64,000 nucleotides of DNA from Bathynomus jamesi (Eukaryota; Arthropoda; Malacostraca; Isopoda; Cirolanidae): contig JAJOZX010005630.1 of the NCBI GenBank assembly GCA_023014485.1, forward strand, positions 67,001 through 131,000, read 5' to 3'. This document shows positions 10,280-19,439 of this stretch, in pieces. The notes beneath the pieces were generated by a model. That model was not told where the DNA came from. It made no database searches and saw nothing but the letters and a program-made list of their open reading frames with translations. The number at the start of each line of letters is the position of its first letter. Within the stretch, counting starts at the first letter, position 1. Both the position numbers and the translations under genes were made by a program.

Positions 10280-10870
10280 ATGGCTACCTTTAATATTGCT
10301 TGCACAACGTTTATGAAATGGTATTCAGTAAAGTGTGAGGATGTGGTGGATACCGAAAAACTTCCTATTCCCCCCTCCTATGCCTCTTTTAAAACCACAT
10401 TGGATTGTGCGAAGTTCCAAGATGTACAAATACTCTACGGATGTTCTGGTGAGACTGTTGAAGGCTTTCGTTGCACAGACGATGTGCTGAAGTATGCTGC
10501 AGGGCTAAACTTTATAAAGTCTCACATACACCGTGAAGTAAAAGAAACAACGCGTGCAGAAGAGAAGCAGCAGGTATGGATAATGAGCCTTGTGGATGGG
10601 TGGTGTGACAAGCGGTATTACGTCATGCTACACCATGTCGATTACTCATACCCTACGTCTGAAAATGTGAATCTCGTGATCATGGACAATCTTAGGTGTT
10701 TTTATCACTATATTAACGTATATCATGATGAGGTTCATAGTGAGGTTGTGGCTAGTGCCATGCGTGAGTTTTTAACAGATTTTAGAGACGAGTATCGTTT
10801 GATGGGTAGAAAGGAAAAATATGAGCATATGTTCCTCTCAAATAGTGCGCCGGAGTGTGGAGATGATTAG
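10280..10870 (+). CDS. Polinton accessory gene, function unknown (197 aa)
   Basis: I do not recognise this protein. An open frame begins upstream in a (TG)n tract at 10136, but the likely start is the ATG at 10280 (MATFNIACTTFMKWYSVK). The protein has several cysteines but no paired Cys-x2-Cys pattern and no Walker A motif. It is acidic and ends ECGDD. The upstream region 10150-10270 contains AAGCTCCGCCCA, whose reverse complement also occurs in the promoter at 3432-3443. It lies co-directionally 300 bp after the polymerase. A replication or host-interaction role would be guesswork. Confidence 0.6.
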   Translation: MATFNIACTTFMKWYSVKCEDVVDTEKLPIPPSYASFKTTLDCAKFQDVQILYGCSGETVEGFRCTDDVLKYAAGLNFIKSHIHREVKETTRAEEKQQVWIMSLVDGWCDKRYYVMLHHVDYSYPTSENVNLVIMDNLRCFYHYINVYHDEVHSEVVASAMREFLTDFRDEYRLMGRKEKYEHMFLSNSAPECGDD

Positions 10871-11069
10871 CGCCTAGTTCTTATCCAAAGTGCGTAGGCT
10901 GGTAGTGACGAAACGGAAAAACAAATATGTGCAACAATTCGAGTCGTACGAACATGCCCATTCACGTATCATCGAGTCAGCCGCCCGTCGAACCGTTCCT
11001 GCCTGTGCCTCACACGGCTCATAGTTATCTCAGAGCTTGAGCCGAGTGGACGTGCGCTCCTCGAATACG

Positions 11070-11749
11070 ATGGAACTTCCTTTGAGCAGCATTCTCAACG
11101 CCTCGTACGATGTGTCCGTGACGAAATCGTTGCGCGTGTTCAGGCGTAATTCCGGTACCATTAGCTATGTACTGGAAACGGAATGTAGACCGACAAACAA
11201 ACGGGTTTATTTAAGTATCGAGGAGATGAATAGAATCTTCGTGATAGTTGAGAAGTGGTGTGAAGATCGTTATAAAATACCTGCTAACGTAGGTACAAGA
11301 AGAGAGCAGATTAGTGACGCGCCCTCATACGCCGTTGTATGTACGTTGTGTATAAATAACGATCGGCCGTGCATTGATATAAGGCTGATGTGGAAGAATG
11401 CTTCTGATAATAACGCTCTTATTCCTACGCGAAACCGTTTCATCCTCGACAGAATGTTTGAAATCGTCGGATTCCGTAAACTGAAACCTATATTAGACGC
11501 GCGTGTTACGGATATGTTTATTTTGATACAGTACTTGAATACGCATACACTGCTCTGCTCGATGGGTTTACCGAGTGTAGGGCTGGTGAGAATGGTCTAG
11601 TGCTGGATGTTTATTTAAAAAGTTTAGACTCTTTGAAATACCATGAACTTTGGTACAAAGCAATTGATCGGTACAAGGCTGAGCTCACCTACACCGTTCA
11701 CCCTGAAGAACTATTTCTTTATATAACGCGCAGTTGCGTAACGATTTAG
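11070..11749 (+). pseudogene. Polinton accessory gene, function unknown, one frameshift
   Basis: From the ATG at 11070 (MELPLSSILNASYDV) the frame is open to about 11530 and then runs out at 11600. A second frame carries what looks like the rest ('LVLDVYLKSLDSLKYHELWY') to a TAG at 11747-11749. The amino acid composition stays protein-like across the switch, so I treat it as one gene of roughly 225 residues with a shift near 11530-11570. No motif is recognised. An ATG at 11037 is in frame but gives a less protein-like leader. Confidence 0.5.
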
Positions 11750-11770
11750 AAGATTATTTCAATTGCCGCT

Positions 11771-12118
11771 ATGTTGAGTGAAGAGTTCACGATTGAAAAG
11801 CTCGAGTCGGTAGAAATAAACCCTCGATTGGAAAAGCGTTCTTATAAACTTGTGTTTAATAATGTAGCTAACGATGAACTCTTTGTGCGTGCTTTTGATT
11901 GTATTCTAGACGTGTTTAAAGATGACTTACCAACCGGTTGTAAAGTGGGAACAAAAATAGTACTGAACGATATGAAAGCCATTCATATCGAATACAGGTT
12001 TCCCTATACTTTAAGCGGTGAAATATTATTAAGCCGCATATACTGCGTAATGCAGAGCAATAATGATGTAATTGTAAACTCGATTAAGACCGAGTTTAGT
12101 ATTTTGAAAAAAAAGTGA
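11771..12118 (+). CDS. Polinton accessory gene, function unknown (115 aa)
   Basis: Open frame of 115 residues starting 21 bases after the preceding stop, ending in Lys-Lys-Lys. It has alternating hydrophobic and charged residues with no Cys pairs, signal peptide or membrane segment. I do not recognise it. The tight spacing suggests co-expression with the upstream gene. It is the last gene before an AT-rich non-coding stretch and so marks the right-hand edge of the coding part of the element. Confidence 0.55.
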   Translation: MLSEEFTIEKLESVEINPRLEKRSYKLVFNNVANDELFVRAFDCILDVFKDDLPTGCKVGTKIVLNDMKAIHIEYRFPYTLSGEILLSRIYCVMQSNNDVIVNSIKTEFSILKKK

Positions 12119-12174
12119 ATTGTATATATATATTTTGCTTGACGATTATACGCATATTTCTATTGATTTGTGTT

Positions 12175-12205
<31 letters not shown>

Positions 12206-12480
12206 TTGCTTGATATTTCTCCTGTACTGTTATGTACATATTGAAGTGTATATGAAATGTATATTTTATTTTATATCACCATAATTGTGTGTGTGTGTGT
12301 ATATTTCTCCTGTACTGTTATGTACATATTGAAGTGTATATGAAATGTATATTTTATTTTATATATATATATCCATAATTGTGTATATATTTCTGTTATA
12401 CGCATATTCCTCAAATGTATATTTATTTTCTATATTTTATAATAAAAAGAATGATGCAATGTTGTTTATTGTTATGCCTT
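12119..12480 (+). repeat. AT-rich non-coding stretch with an 88-bp-offset direct repeat
   Basis: About 64 bp starting ATATTTCTCCTGTACTGTTA occur at 12213 and again at 12301. (TA)n tracts lie at 12176-12200 and 12361-12371. It may be the subterminal region of the Polinton, but I found no inverted copy at the left side. Confidence 0.6.
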
Positions 12481-12935
12481 CTACTACCGGTATTCTAATA
12501 ATGTATACAACAGGTATCTGGCAATATTTAAGCCTTCTAAGCCAACTGGCTGATTAGGAGTCTATAATAGTGTATACAATGGAATACATGGCGCTATCTG
12601 GCAACTCAGCCAACTGGCTGATTAGGCGTATATAATAATAATGTATGCAATAATACTGCTAAAAAGAGGTATCTGACAACCATTTACAGCCAACTGGCTG
12701 ATTAGGAGTCTATAATAATGTATACAATGGTATCGCGGTATCTGGCAACTCAAGCCATTACGCCAACTGGCTGATTAGGCGTATATAATAATAATGTATG
12801 CAATAATACTGCTAAAAAAGGTATCTGACAACCATTTACAGCCAACTGGCTGATTAGGAGTCTATAATAATGTATACAATGGTATCGCGGTATCTGGCAA
12901 CTCAAGCCATTTACGCCAACTGGCTGATTAGGAGC
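12480..12935 (+). repeat. minisatellite, six units of about 67-81 bp
   Basis: The core GCCAACTGGCTGATTAGG recurs at about 12541, 12610, 12690, 12761, 12841 and 12916. It is followed alternately by AGTCTATAATA and CGTATATAATA and separated by 'GTATCTGGCAAC' or 'GTATCTGACAACC' segments. The alternation gives a higher-order unit of about 150 bp. Confidence 0.85.
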
Positions 12936-13029
12936 CTATAAAACAACGCCAGCCCGGCTGGAAGTCTTAATGTGCACTTGGCTCCTGCCAGGTGAACACC
13001 TCTCCTCCTTTCTCTCCTGGGGGATAACG

Positions 13030-13275
13030 CCGCCTCCAAGTTTCCCCCCACCCCCCTTTGCAACAACCCCCCCCCCTTTGCAACAACCCCTTCCCCCCTT
13101 TGCAACATCCCCCTTTGCAACAACCCCTTCCCCCATTTGCAACAACCCCCACCCCCTTTGCAACATTACATAATAACCTGCAACATTCCTGCACTCCCCC
13201 TTTGCAACAACCCCCACCCCCCTTTGCAACATTACATAATAACCTGCAACATTCCTGCACACCCCTTTTGCGGCT
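13030..13275 (+). repeat. C-rich minisatellite (CCCCTTTGCAACAA-type units)
   Basis: Irregular units built on CCCCCTTTGCAACAACCCC run through this stretch. A longer unit with CATTACATAATAACCTGCAA is duplicated near 13162 and 13229. The strong strand asymmetry (C on the plus strand, G on the minus) could form non-B structures. Open frames across it, on both strands, are by-products of the repeat. Confidence 0.8.
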
Positions 13276-13280
13276 ATACT

Positions 13281-13735
13281 ACTAGCATCCATTGTCCTCG
13301 AGTAAAGAGGTTTTTGAGCAGGCTGGCATACATAATGTACCAAGAACATCTCGATGTGGAATCCTCCAAATAATTGGCAAGACTGTAAACCCACAATTCA
13401 GTCACCATTAACACCCAGGTACAAGAACAGCGTGTTGAATGGGCGCGTCAGTACGTGAAAACAGATTTTAATACTATATTGTTCACCGATGAATGAAAAG
13501 CAACTCTTGAGGGACTTGATGTTTGGTCAAGAAGATGGATTGCTGAGAGCCAATTTCTACCATCGAGATTAAGATGCCAACAAGGTGGAGGTGGTGTCAT
13601 GTTTTGGGCAGGATTGATAGGCAATGAAGTAGCTGCCCCATACAGAGTGCCTGATGGTGTAAAAACAAATGCCGTCTTACACAAACTTTCTAAAAGAAAA
13701 TGCCCAGTCTTACACAAACTTTCTAAAAGAAAACC
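13281..13735 (+). pseudogene. Tc1/mariner-superfamily transposase fragment, plus arm of a fold-back
   Basis: Plus-strand sequence encodes pieces of a Tc1-like transposase. A segment around 'LFTDE' near 13480 carries the first catalytic aspartate, followed by 'SRRWIAESQFLPS'-like sequence and 'MFWAGLIGNEVAAPYRVPDG'. Stops and shifts break it. The first ~220 bp are the inverted copy of 13840-14030. No termini are visible on this side. Confidence 0.6.
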
Positions 13736-13764
13736 TCATTCCATGGTAGAGATTGACCCTTAGC

Positions 13765-14480
13765 AATCCATCTTCTTGACCAAACATCAAGACCCTCAAG
13801 GGTTGCTCTTCATTCATCGGTTAACAATACAGTATTAAAATCTGTTTTCACGTACTGACGCGCCCATTCAACACGCTGCTTCTTGTACCACAGTGTTAAT
13901 GGTGACTGAATCGTAGGTTTACACGTCTTGCCAATTATTTGGAGGATTCCACATCGAGATGTTCTTGGTACATTATGTATGCCAGCCTGCTCAAAAACCT
14001 CTTTACTCGAGGACAATGGATGCTTTGCAACTTTGCGCTTGATTACAGATATCTGCCGCCTTGTCACTTTTCTTATAGCTCCTTTATCACTTCGCTGCCT
14101 CAGTTTGGTACCCTCCGCTACAAACTTGTTTACAGTTCGATAAGCCCTGCCAAACTACTTTGCAATTTCAATAGATTTTATATTTTCAGCGAGTAACTTG
14201 ACTATTTTTCTTTTCTCAGTTGGTGTTAAATCCTCCTTCTTACCCATTTTCACCATTTAGATCTGTAAATAGAATACTTGCTTAATAATTCGGAACATCA
14301 TATTTTACATATTTTTCAATAAAAAGAGAGAATTATTTTAATTATAAAAATATTTTATCGAAATGAATACCATCAGTGCTTCTACATATAGTAATTATTT
14401 GCTATAAATTTCATTGAAATCGGTGAAAAACGTTTGAAAACATTGGAGAAAATGCAATCTGCTTAATAATTTGGAACGTA

Positions 14481-14487
<7 letters not shown>
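13765..14487 (-). mobile_element. Tc1-like transposon fragment, minus arm with 5' end and inverted repeat
   Basis: On the minus strand a start at about 14247 (MGKKEDLTPTEKRK) opens a Tc1-type DNA-binding region. 'TRRQISVIKRKVAKHPLSSS' follows, then 'RVEWARQYVKTDFNTV' and the first catalytic Asp in 'LLTDE' at 13810. The reading frame has a stop and a shift between 14067 and 14160. The outer terminal sequence GTTCCAAATTATTAAGCAGA starts at about 14481 next to a (TA)n tract, consistent with TA insertion; a related GTTCCGAATTATTAAGCAAG lies internally at about 14296. The rest of the catalytic domain is missing here but is present in the plus arm. Confidence 0.65.
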
Positions 14488-14512
<25 letters not shown>

Positions 14513-14514
<2 letters not shown>

Positions 14515-15727
14515 GAATGAACTCAGAATGGTCCCCTGAGTTTTTTATGATACACACAGACAGTGCATGGAGCAAGGAACTCTTCTGGGAAAATTAAATC
14601 CACTATAGTCCGAATAAGTAATGGTAAATGACAAATACCATAGTTTTTCTTTTTCATGATGCTAGCCCGACGTGGGCAACGGGTCACTCGCAAAAAGGTC
14701 CCATAAATATAGCTTCCCTCACCAGCTATCTGCAAAGCAGACAGGATCCAGCTTTGGGACATGGATCTAGGGTTTAAAGCAGCCTAGCCCTGCTACATTT
14801 AGAACCTCAATATAAGCAAAAGACTCGCTGCCTTCACGTCAGATTGAATACATAAAAGAAAAAGGGGTAACTATTATATTTTTAGCCAAAAACCAAAACT
14901 TAAACCTCAACTGGTAGAATTGAGCGTCCACTTTTCAAGGCACATAACATGTCCGTTTCAAGATGGGAATGAACTCAGGGGACCATTCTGAGTTTTTTAT
15001 GATACACACAGACAGTGCATGGAACAAGGAACTCTTCTGGGAAAATTAAATCCACTATAGTCCGAATAAGTAATGGTAAATGACAAATACCATAGTTTTT
15101 CTTTTTCATGATGCTAGCCCGACGTGGGCAACGGGTCACTCGCAAAAAGGTCCCATAAATATAGCTTCCCTCACCAGCTATCTGCAAAGCAGACAGGATC
15201 CAGCTTTGGGACATGGATCTAGGGTTTAAAGCAGCCTAGCCCTGCTACATTTAGAACCTCAATATAAGCAAAAGACTCGCTGCCTTCACGTCAGATTGAA
15301 TACATAAAAGAAAAAGGGGTAACTATTATATTTTTAGCCAAAAACCAAAACTTAAACCTCAACTGGTAGAATTGAGCGTCCACTTTTCAAGGCACATAAC
15401 ATGTCCGTTTCAAGATGGGAATGAACTCAGAATGGTCCCCTGAGTTTTTTATGATACACACAGACAGTGCATGGAACAAGGAACTCTTCTGGGAAAATTA
15501 AATCCACTATAGTCCGAATAAGTAATGGTAAATGACAAATACCATAGTTTTTCTTTTTCATGATGCTAGCGCGACGTGGGCAACGGGTCACTCGCAAAAA
15601 GGTCCCATAAATATAGCTTCCCTCACCAGCTATCTGCAAAGCAGACAGGATCCAGCCTTGGGACATGGATCTAGGGTTTAAAGCAGCCTAGCCCTGCTAC
15701 ATTTAGAACCTCTGAGTTCATTCCCAT
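14513..15727. repeat. 452-bp tandem repeat, two full units and a partial third
   Basis: Units start at about 14515, 14967 and 15419, exactly 452 bp apart, and are nearly identical. Each contains the same 79-codon minus-strand open frame (MSQSWILSALQIAGEGSYIY), which I do not recognise and regard as incidental unless it is expressed. The middle unit carries a flipped 19-bp segment after its start. The third unit stops at about 15711, where 'GAGTTCATTCCCATCTT' (an inverted unit start) leads into a LINE tail. A rearranged copy lies at 44677-45168. Confidence 0.88.
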
Positions 15728-15750
15728 CTTGAGGTACTTCTTTTCCTTGT

Positions 15751-15795
<45 letters not shown>
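15728..15795 (+). repeat. LINE 3' tip followed by (CT)n
   Basis: The last 24 bp of the CR1-like LINE (GAGGTACTTCTTTTCCTTGT and AACT) are followed by about 44 bp of (CT)n. The next LINE copy starts right after the (CT)n, the same arrangement as in the 45-64 kb array. Confidence 0.75.
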
Positions 15796-15800
<5 letters not shown>

Positions 15801-16480
15801 ACCGGGATGGGAGGAAGGTAAGGTGCTTACCTGGGCGGGGAACGGTGCACTTAAGGAAGGAGGTAGCGAAGGTGCGCGTGGCTAGTCGGAGGACTGCGAT
15901 CGTTGTCCACGCTGGTGGCAACGACCTGTTCCTCAAAGGCGGTAGGGTAGGTCTTACAGAAGGGATCATCACCGAGATCATGTTTCTTGCGGATGATCTA
16001 AAACTGAAGACAGACTGGGGAATGTTAATGGGTATTTTACCGCGAATGAATGCCAGTGATCACGCGCTCAGTAAGGTCATTGGCATCAACGAGAGGGTGC
16101 AAGACTTGTGCGTCCCGCTGGGCGAGAGGTTTATTGACCCGTTCGACGCATTTTCGGGTAGGTGGGACCTTTATCAGAGGGATGGTGTCCACCTCAATAA
16201 CAAGGGTAAAGGTGTGCTACTGTGCTAGGCGCGCTGCTCAACCGGCACCTATACAGAATGGTGAGGTCGAGTCCGGGGAGAGATGATGGGCCCCCCACCG
16301 GGAGGGATGATGATGAGCCGGTGGCGGACGTACCTTCAACTGAAGGGTGCGTCCAGGTACAGGTGGGTGACCCTCCTTCCACGTTGGAGGGGGCTCAGGC
16401 TCCTGCGGAAGCTGCCCCCTCGTTAGTGAGGGGCTCTTCAACTCCCGATAGCCCTGGCTGTCCGGAAAACGGGTCGTGCT
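15796..16480 (+). pseudogene. LINE ORF1, SGNH-esterase part
   Basis: Encodes the part of ORF1 with VVHAGGNDLF (the G-x-N-D block of SGNH hydrolases) and DGVHLNNKGKG (the D-x-x-H block). Esterase-like ORF1 proteins are known in the CR1/L2 group of LINEs. The GDS serine block that should precede it has been cut off by the 5' truncation. The frame shifts near 16215 (CTACTGTGCTAGG versus GTGCTAGG in the sister copy). A Pro/Ser-rich tail follows. Confidence 0.65.
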
Positions 16481-16499
16481 AGGGGGCGGTCAGAATAGG

Positions 16500-19208
16500 G
16501 AAGGCTCCCTCCGTGCAATGCTTTTTAATGCTAGGTCGATTAGGAACAAGTTTTGCGAGCTACGGGCGCTCTTAGCATCAGAATACCAGGATATCGTTGC
16601 TATCACCGAGTCCTGGATTCATACTGATCGTAGGGACTACATTGGGGAGTTCGAAATTCCCGTGTATAGAATATTTCGCAAAGACCGCACCCGTGGGGAG
16701 GGGCTGGGTACTAATATACGTCAGGGACACGTTGAGTCCGGTTGACTGCCAGTTCCGGTAAGAACGGGAGCTGCTTGGCGTCGATTTGAATGTGGGAGGG
16801 ACGAGCTATAGGTTAATCTTTGTGTACAGACCTCCGCATCTCATCCTCGAGGAGGATACAGCCCTGTACACCGAACTCAGTAGCCTGCTAGAGGATAGGG
16901 TGTGTGTAGTTTTAGGAGACTTCAACTGTCGCGGCATAAAGTGGGAAGACAGGACTGCTGATGCTGAAGGGAGGAGGCTAGTTGACTGCTGATGAGAACT
17001 TCCTCACTCAGTGGGTCAATGAGCCTACACGAGCGAAAGCGTTCTAGACTTAGTATTCACGACCGAAGACAACCTCGTACTGGCCTCACCGTTGACGAAT
17101 CGTTGGGCGGGAGTGATCACGGTCTGATTAGGTTCCGTGTGTGCGTCCCTCGGGTGAAGCGTAGTAACTCGAGAGGCAGTAAGCTCGATCTCCGGCGGGC
17201 GGACTTTGTTAGCCTCAGGGATAGCTTAGGTGAGATGGGGTTAGAGGTCGGCGGCGATGTTGAGGGAGTGTGGAGTGCATTCCGGGACCAGTTTATGGTG
17301 CTGCAGTCTGCTGCCATACCCTCAAAACCGGTCACTCCTGCTTCAACGCAGCCTAAGTGGTTCAATCGTGACATCGCTTGGCTATCCGAAATAGGAAAGT
17401 AGTGTATAGGAGGGCGAAGGCCAATCGTTCCCATGAGAACACTGAAGCGTATGTCCGCCTGTGTAGGGAAGTGAAGGACAAGGTTAGACTAGCGAAACGT
17501 AACGAAGAACTACGGGTGGCAAGCCTCTGCAAGGGAAACCCTAAGGAGTTCTTCAGTTATGTTAATAGTAGGAAGCCCATTAGAAGCGGCGTTCTGTGGA
17601 TCTCCGACGCGGACATCGCCAATGGTACTTTGCGGGAGTGTTCACCAGGGAGGACACCCGCATCATCCCCGAGCCAGGCGTCAGGCACGAAGGTGCTGGC
17701 CTAGATAGTGTTTGATGTACCGCGACAGTCGTTGCCGATAGAATAGACAAACTGAGCGCGTTTAAGGCTCATGGGCCAGGCCAGTTCCTCCCCAGAGTGT
17801 TGCGGGAGGTGCGCGACCAGGTGGCTCCCCACCTGGCTACAGTCTTCAACAAATCGTTGGAGACGGGCCAGGTGCCTGGTGACTGGAGGGAAGCCAACGT
17901 GACCCCTATCTTTAAGAAAGGGGATCACGAAAGTCCAGGGAACTATCGTCCATTAGTCTCACTTCAGTTGTAGGTAAATTATTAGAGGGGATAATAGCGG
18001 ATAGGATCGTTGACAATTTGGATTCCTACAAGCTGCTTGGAGACTCCCACATGGGTTTAGACGGCATAGGTCGTGTCTCACCAACTTGCTCGAGTTTTTC
18101 CACGTCATGTTGAGTGAGTATGATAAGAGTAGGGCGATTGATATACTTTATCTCGACTTTCAGAAAGCCTTTGATAAGGTACCTCACCGCCGGCTAATGG
18201 CGAAAGTGCGCGCGCTGGGTATCGGTGGGGAAGTAGGTAGGTGGATTGAAAACTGGCTGAAGAATAGGCGGCAGAGGGTTGTAATTATAGGGGTTAGTTC
18301 GGGTTGGGCCTCGGTCACTAGTGGGGTTCCTCAGGGTTCCGTTTTGGGGCCACTGTTGTTTATCATTTACATAAATGATATCGACGGTGGCATCGTCAGT
18401 CGGACCGCCAAATTCGCTGATGACACCATGCTTGGGGCCAATGTTGGGACGCCCGAAGCGATCGAGCAACTGCGTGCGGACCTAGGTAGGATAGGAGAGT
18501 GGTCCGAAAAATGCCAAATGTCGTTTAACTTGGGTAAATGCAAAGTGATGCACATTGGCTATGCCAATCCCAAGTCGGACTACTCAATGTTGGGGAGTAA
18601 TCGAGGTGACTGATTTGGAAAAGGACTTGGGTGTGCTAATTAGCAGCGACCTTAAGTTTACGAAACAGTGCGTAGAGGTTGAAAAGAAAGCCCAGAAGCT
18701 GTTAGGTTATATCGGGAGGCAATTTCAGTTTCGTAACAAGGAGATTGTGCTCTCTCTGTACAATTCCCTGGTTTGGCCGCACCTGGAATATGCTGTGCAG
18801 TTCTGGTCGCCCACCCTCAGGAAAGATATTGAGAGGCTGGAGCGAGTTCAGGCGAGGGCCACGAAGTTAATCCCTTCCGTTAGGCATGTGGGCTACAATC
18901 GACGGTTACGCGCCCTGAACTTGTTTTCGCTTGAAACTCGGAGGCTGCGCGGTCAACTGATCGAGGTTTTCAAGCTCTTACGCGGGTTCAACGATGTCGA
19001 TTTTAGAAGCATGTTTAATTTAAATGATAACCCAACTCGCAACAATGGTTGGAAGTTGGATTTGAAACGGTTTAGGACTAGTGTGTGTGGGAATTACTTT
19101 ACGTATAAGATCTGTGACACGTGGAACAGGTTACCTTCAGAAGTTGTGAACAGTTCCTCTGTGGATCATTTTAAGAAAAGGTTAGACCAAATCTTGCACA
19201 CTATTTGA
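16500..19208 (+). pseudogene. LINE ORF2: endonuclease and reverse transcriptase, many frameshifts
   Basis: Order of motifs: AMLFNARSIRNKF and AITESWIHTD (AP-type endonuclease start), VVLGDFNCRG, SDHGLIRF (end of endonuclease), YLDFQKAFDKVPH (RT motif A), SGVPQGSVLGPLLF (motif B) and FADDTML (catalytic FADD). The C-terminal region follows with 'RVQARATKLIPSVRH' and 'WNRLPSEVVNSSSVDHFKK', and a stop at 19206. Frames change at about 16700, 16990, 17040, 17390, 17640, 17950 and 18590. Not functional. Confidence 0.82.
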
Positions 19209-19297
19209 GGGTGTAAAAAATTTTCCCTGTCACCCGTTGCCATTGGTACCTCCTCGGTATGGGCCGCAAGGCCTTTTGAGGTACTTCTGTTCCTTGT

Positions 19298-19301
<4 letters not shown>

Positions 19302-19369
<68 letters not shown>
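19302..19369 (+). repeat. (CT)n microsatellite at the LINE 3' end
   Basis: About 34 CT dinucleotides directly after the LINE terminus, then (TA)n to 19383. Confidence 0.95.
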
Positions 19370-19371
<2 letters not shown>

Positions 19372-19439
19372 ATATATATATATAACGTTTTTTTTTTTCC
19401 TTAGCTGCTCTTATTTCTATTATCGTATTACCCTAATGT

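Larger units (their letters stand above)
4540..12120. mobile_element. Polinton/Maverick (adintovirus-like) element, internally deleted
   Basis: The gene set of protein-primed family B DNA polymerase, retroviral-type integrase with chromodomain, adenain-type protease and two capsid proteins defines Polintons/adintoviruses, large self-synthesising eukaryotic DNA elements related to adenoviruses and virophages. Minus-strand genes run from 8.57 kb down to 4.56 kb and plus-strand genes from 8.57 kb up to 12.12 kb, so the two arms diverge. I could not find terminal inverted repeats or a 6-bp target duplication, so the outer limits are only those of the genes. Several frames are broken and the centre is deleted, so this copy is not intact. 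No FtsK/HerA-type packaging ATPase with a Walker A motif is visible. Confidence 0.88.
15796..19301 (+). mobile_element. CR1-like LINE, 5' truncated copy
   Basis: This non-LTR retrotransposon copy begins inside ORF1, runs through the endonuclease and reverse transcriptase of ORF2, and ends with the 3' terminus GAGGTACTTCTGTTCCTTGT and AACT followed by (CT)n to 19369. It uses the short form of the 3' untranslated region. It is more diverged from the 45-64 kb copies than those are from each other, so it is probably older. Confidence 0.88.

Noticed and set aside
12480..12935. CRISPR-like array
   Set aside because: The spacers are themselves repeats with small variants and the unit length alternates; this is a eukaryotic minisatellite.
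12911..13394. Gly/Cys-rich and Pro-rich open frames over the C-rich minisatellite
   Set aside because: They follow the CCCCTTTGCAACAA repeat on each strand and have no non-repeat sequence.
14523..15666. Three 79-codon frames in the 452-bp repeat as a gene family
   Set aside because: They are identical copies within a tandem repeat, lack a recognisable domain and are better explained as repeat sequence; kept only as a note in the repeat entry.
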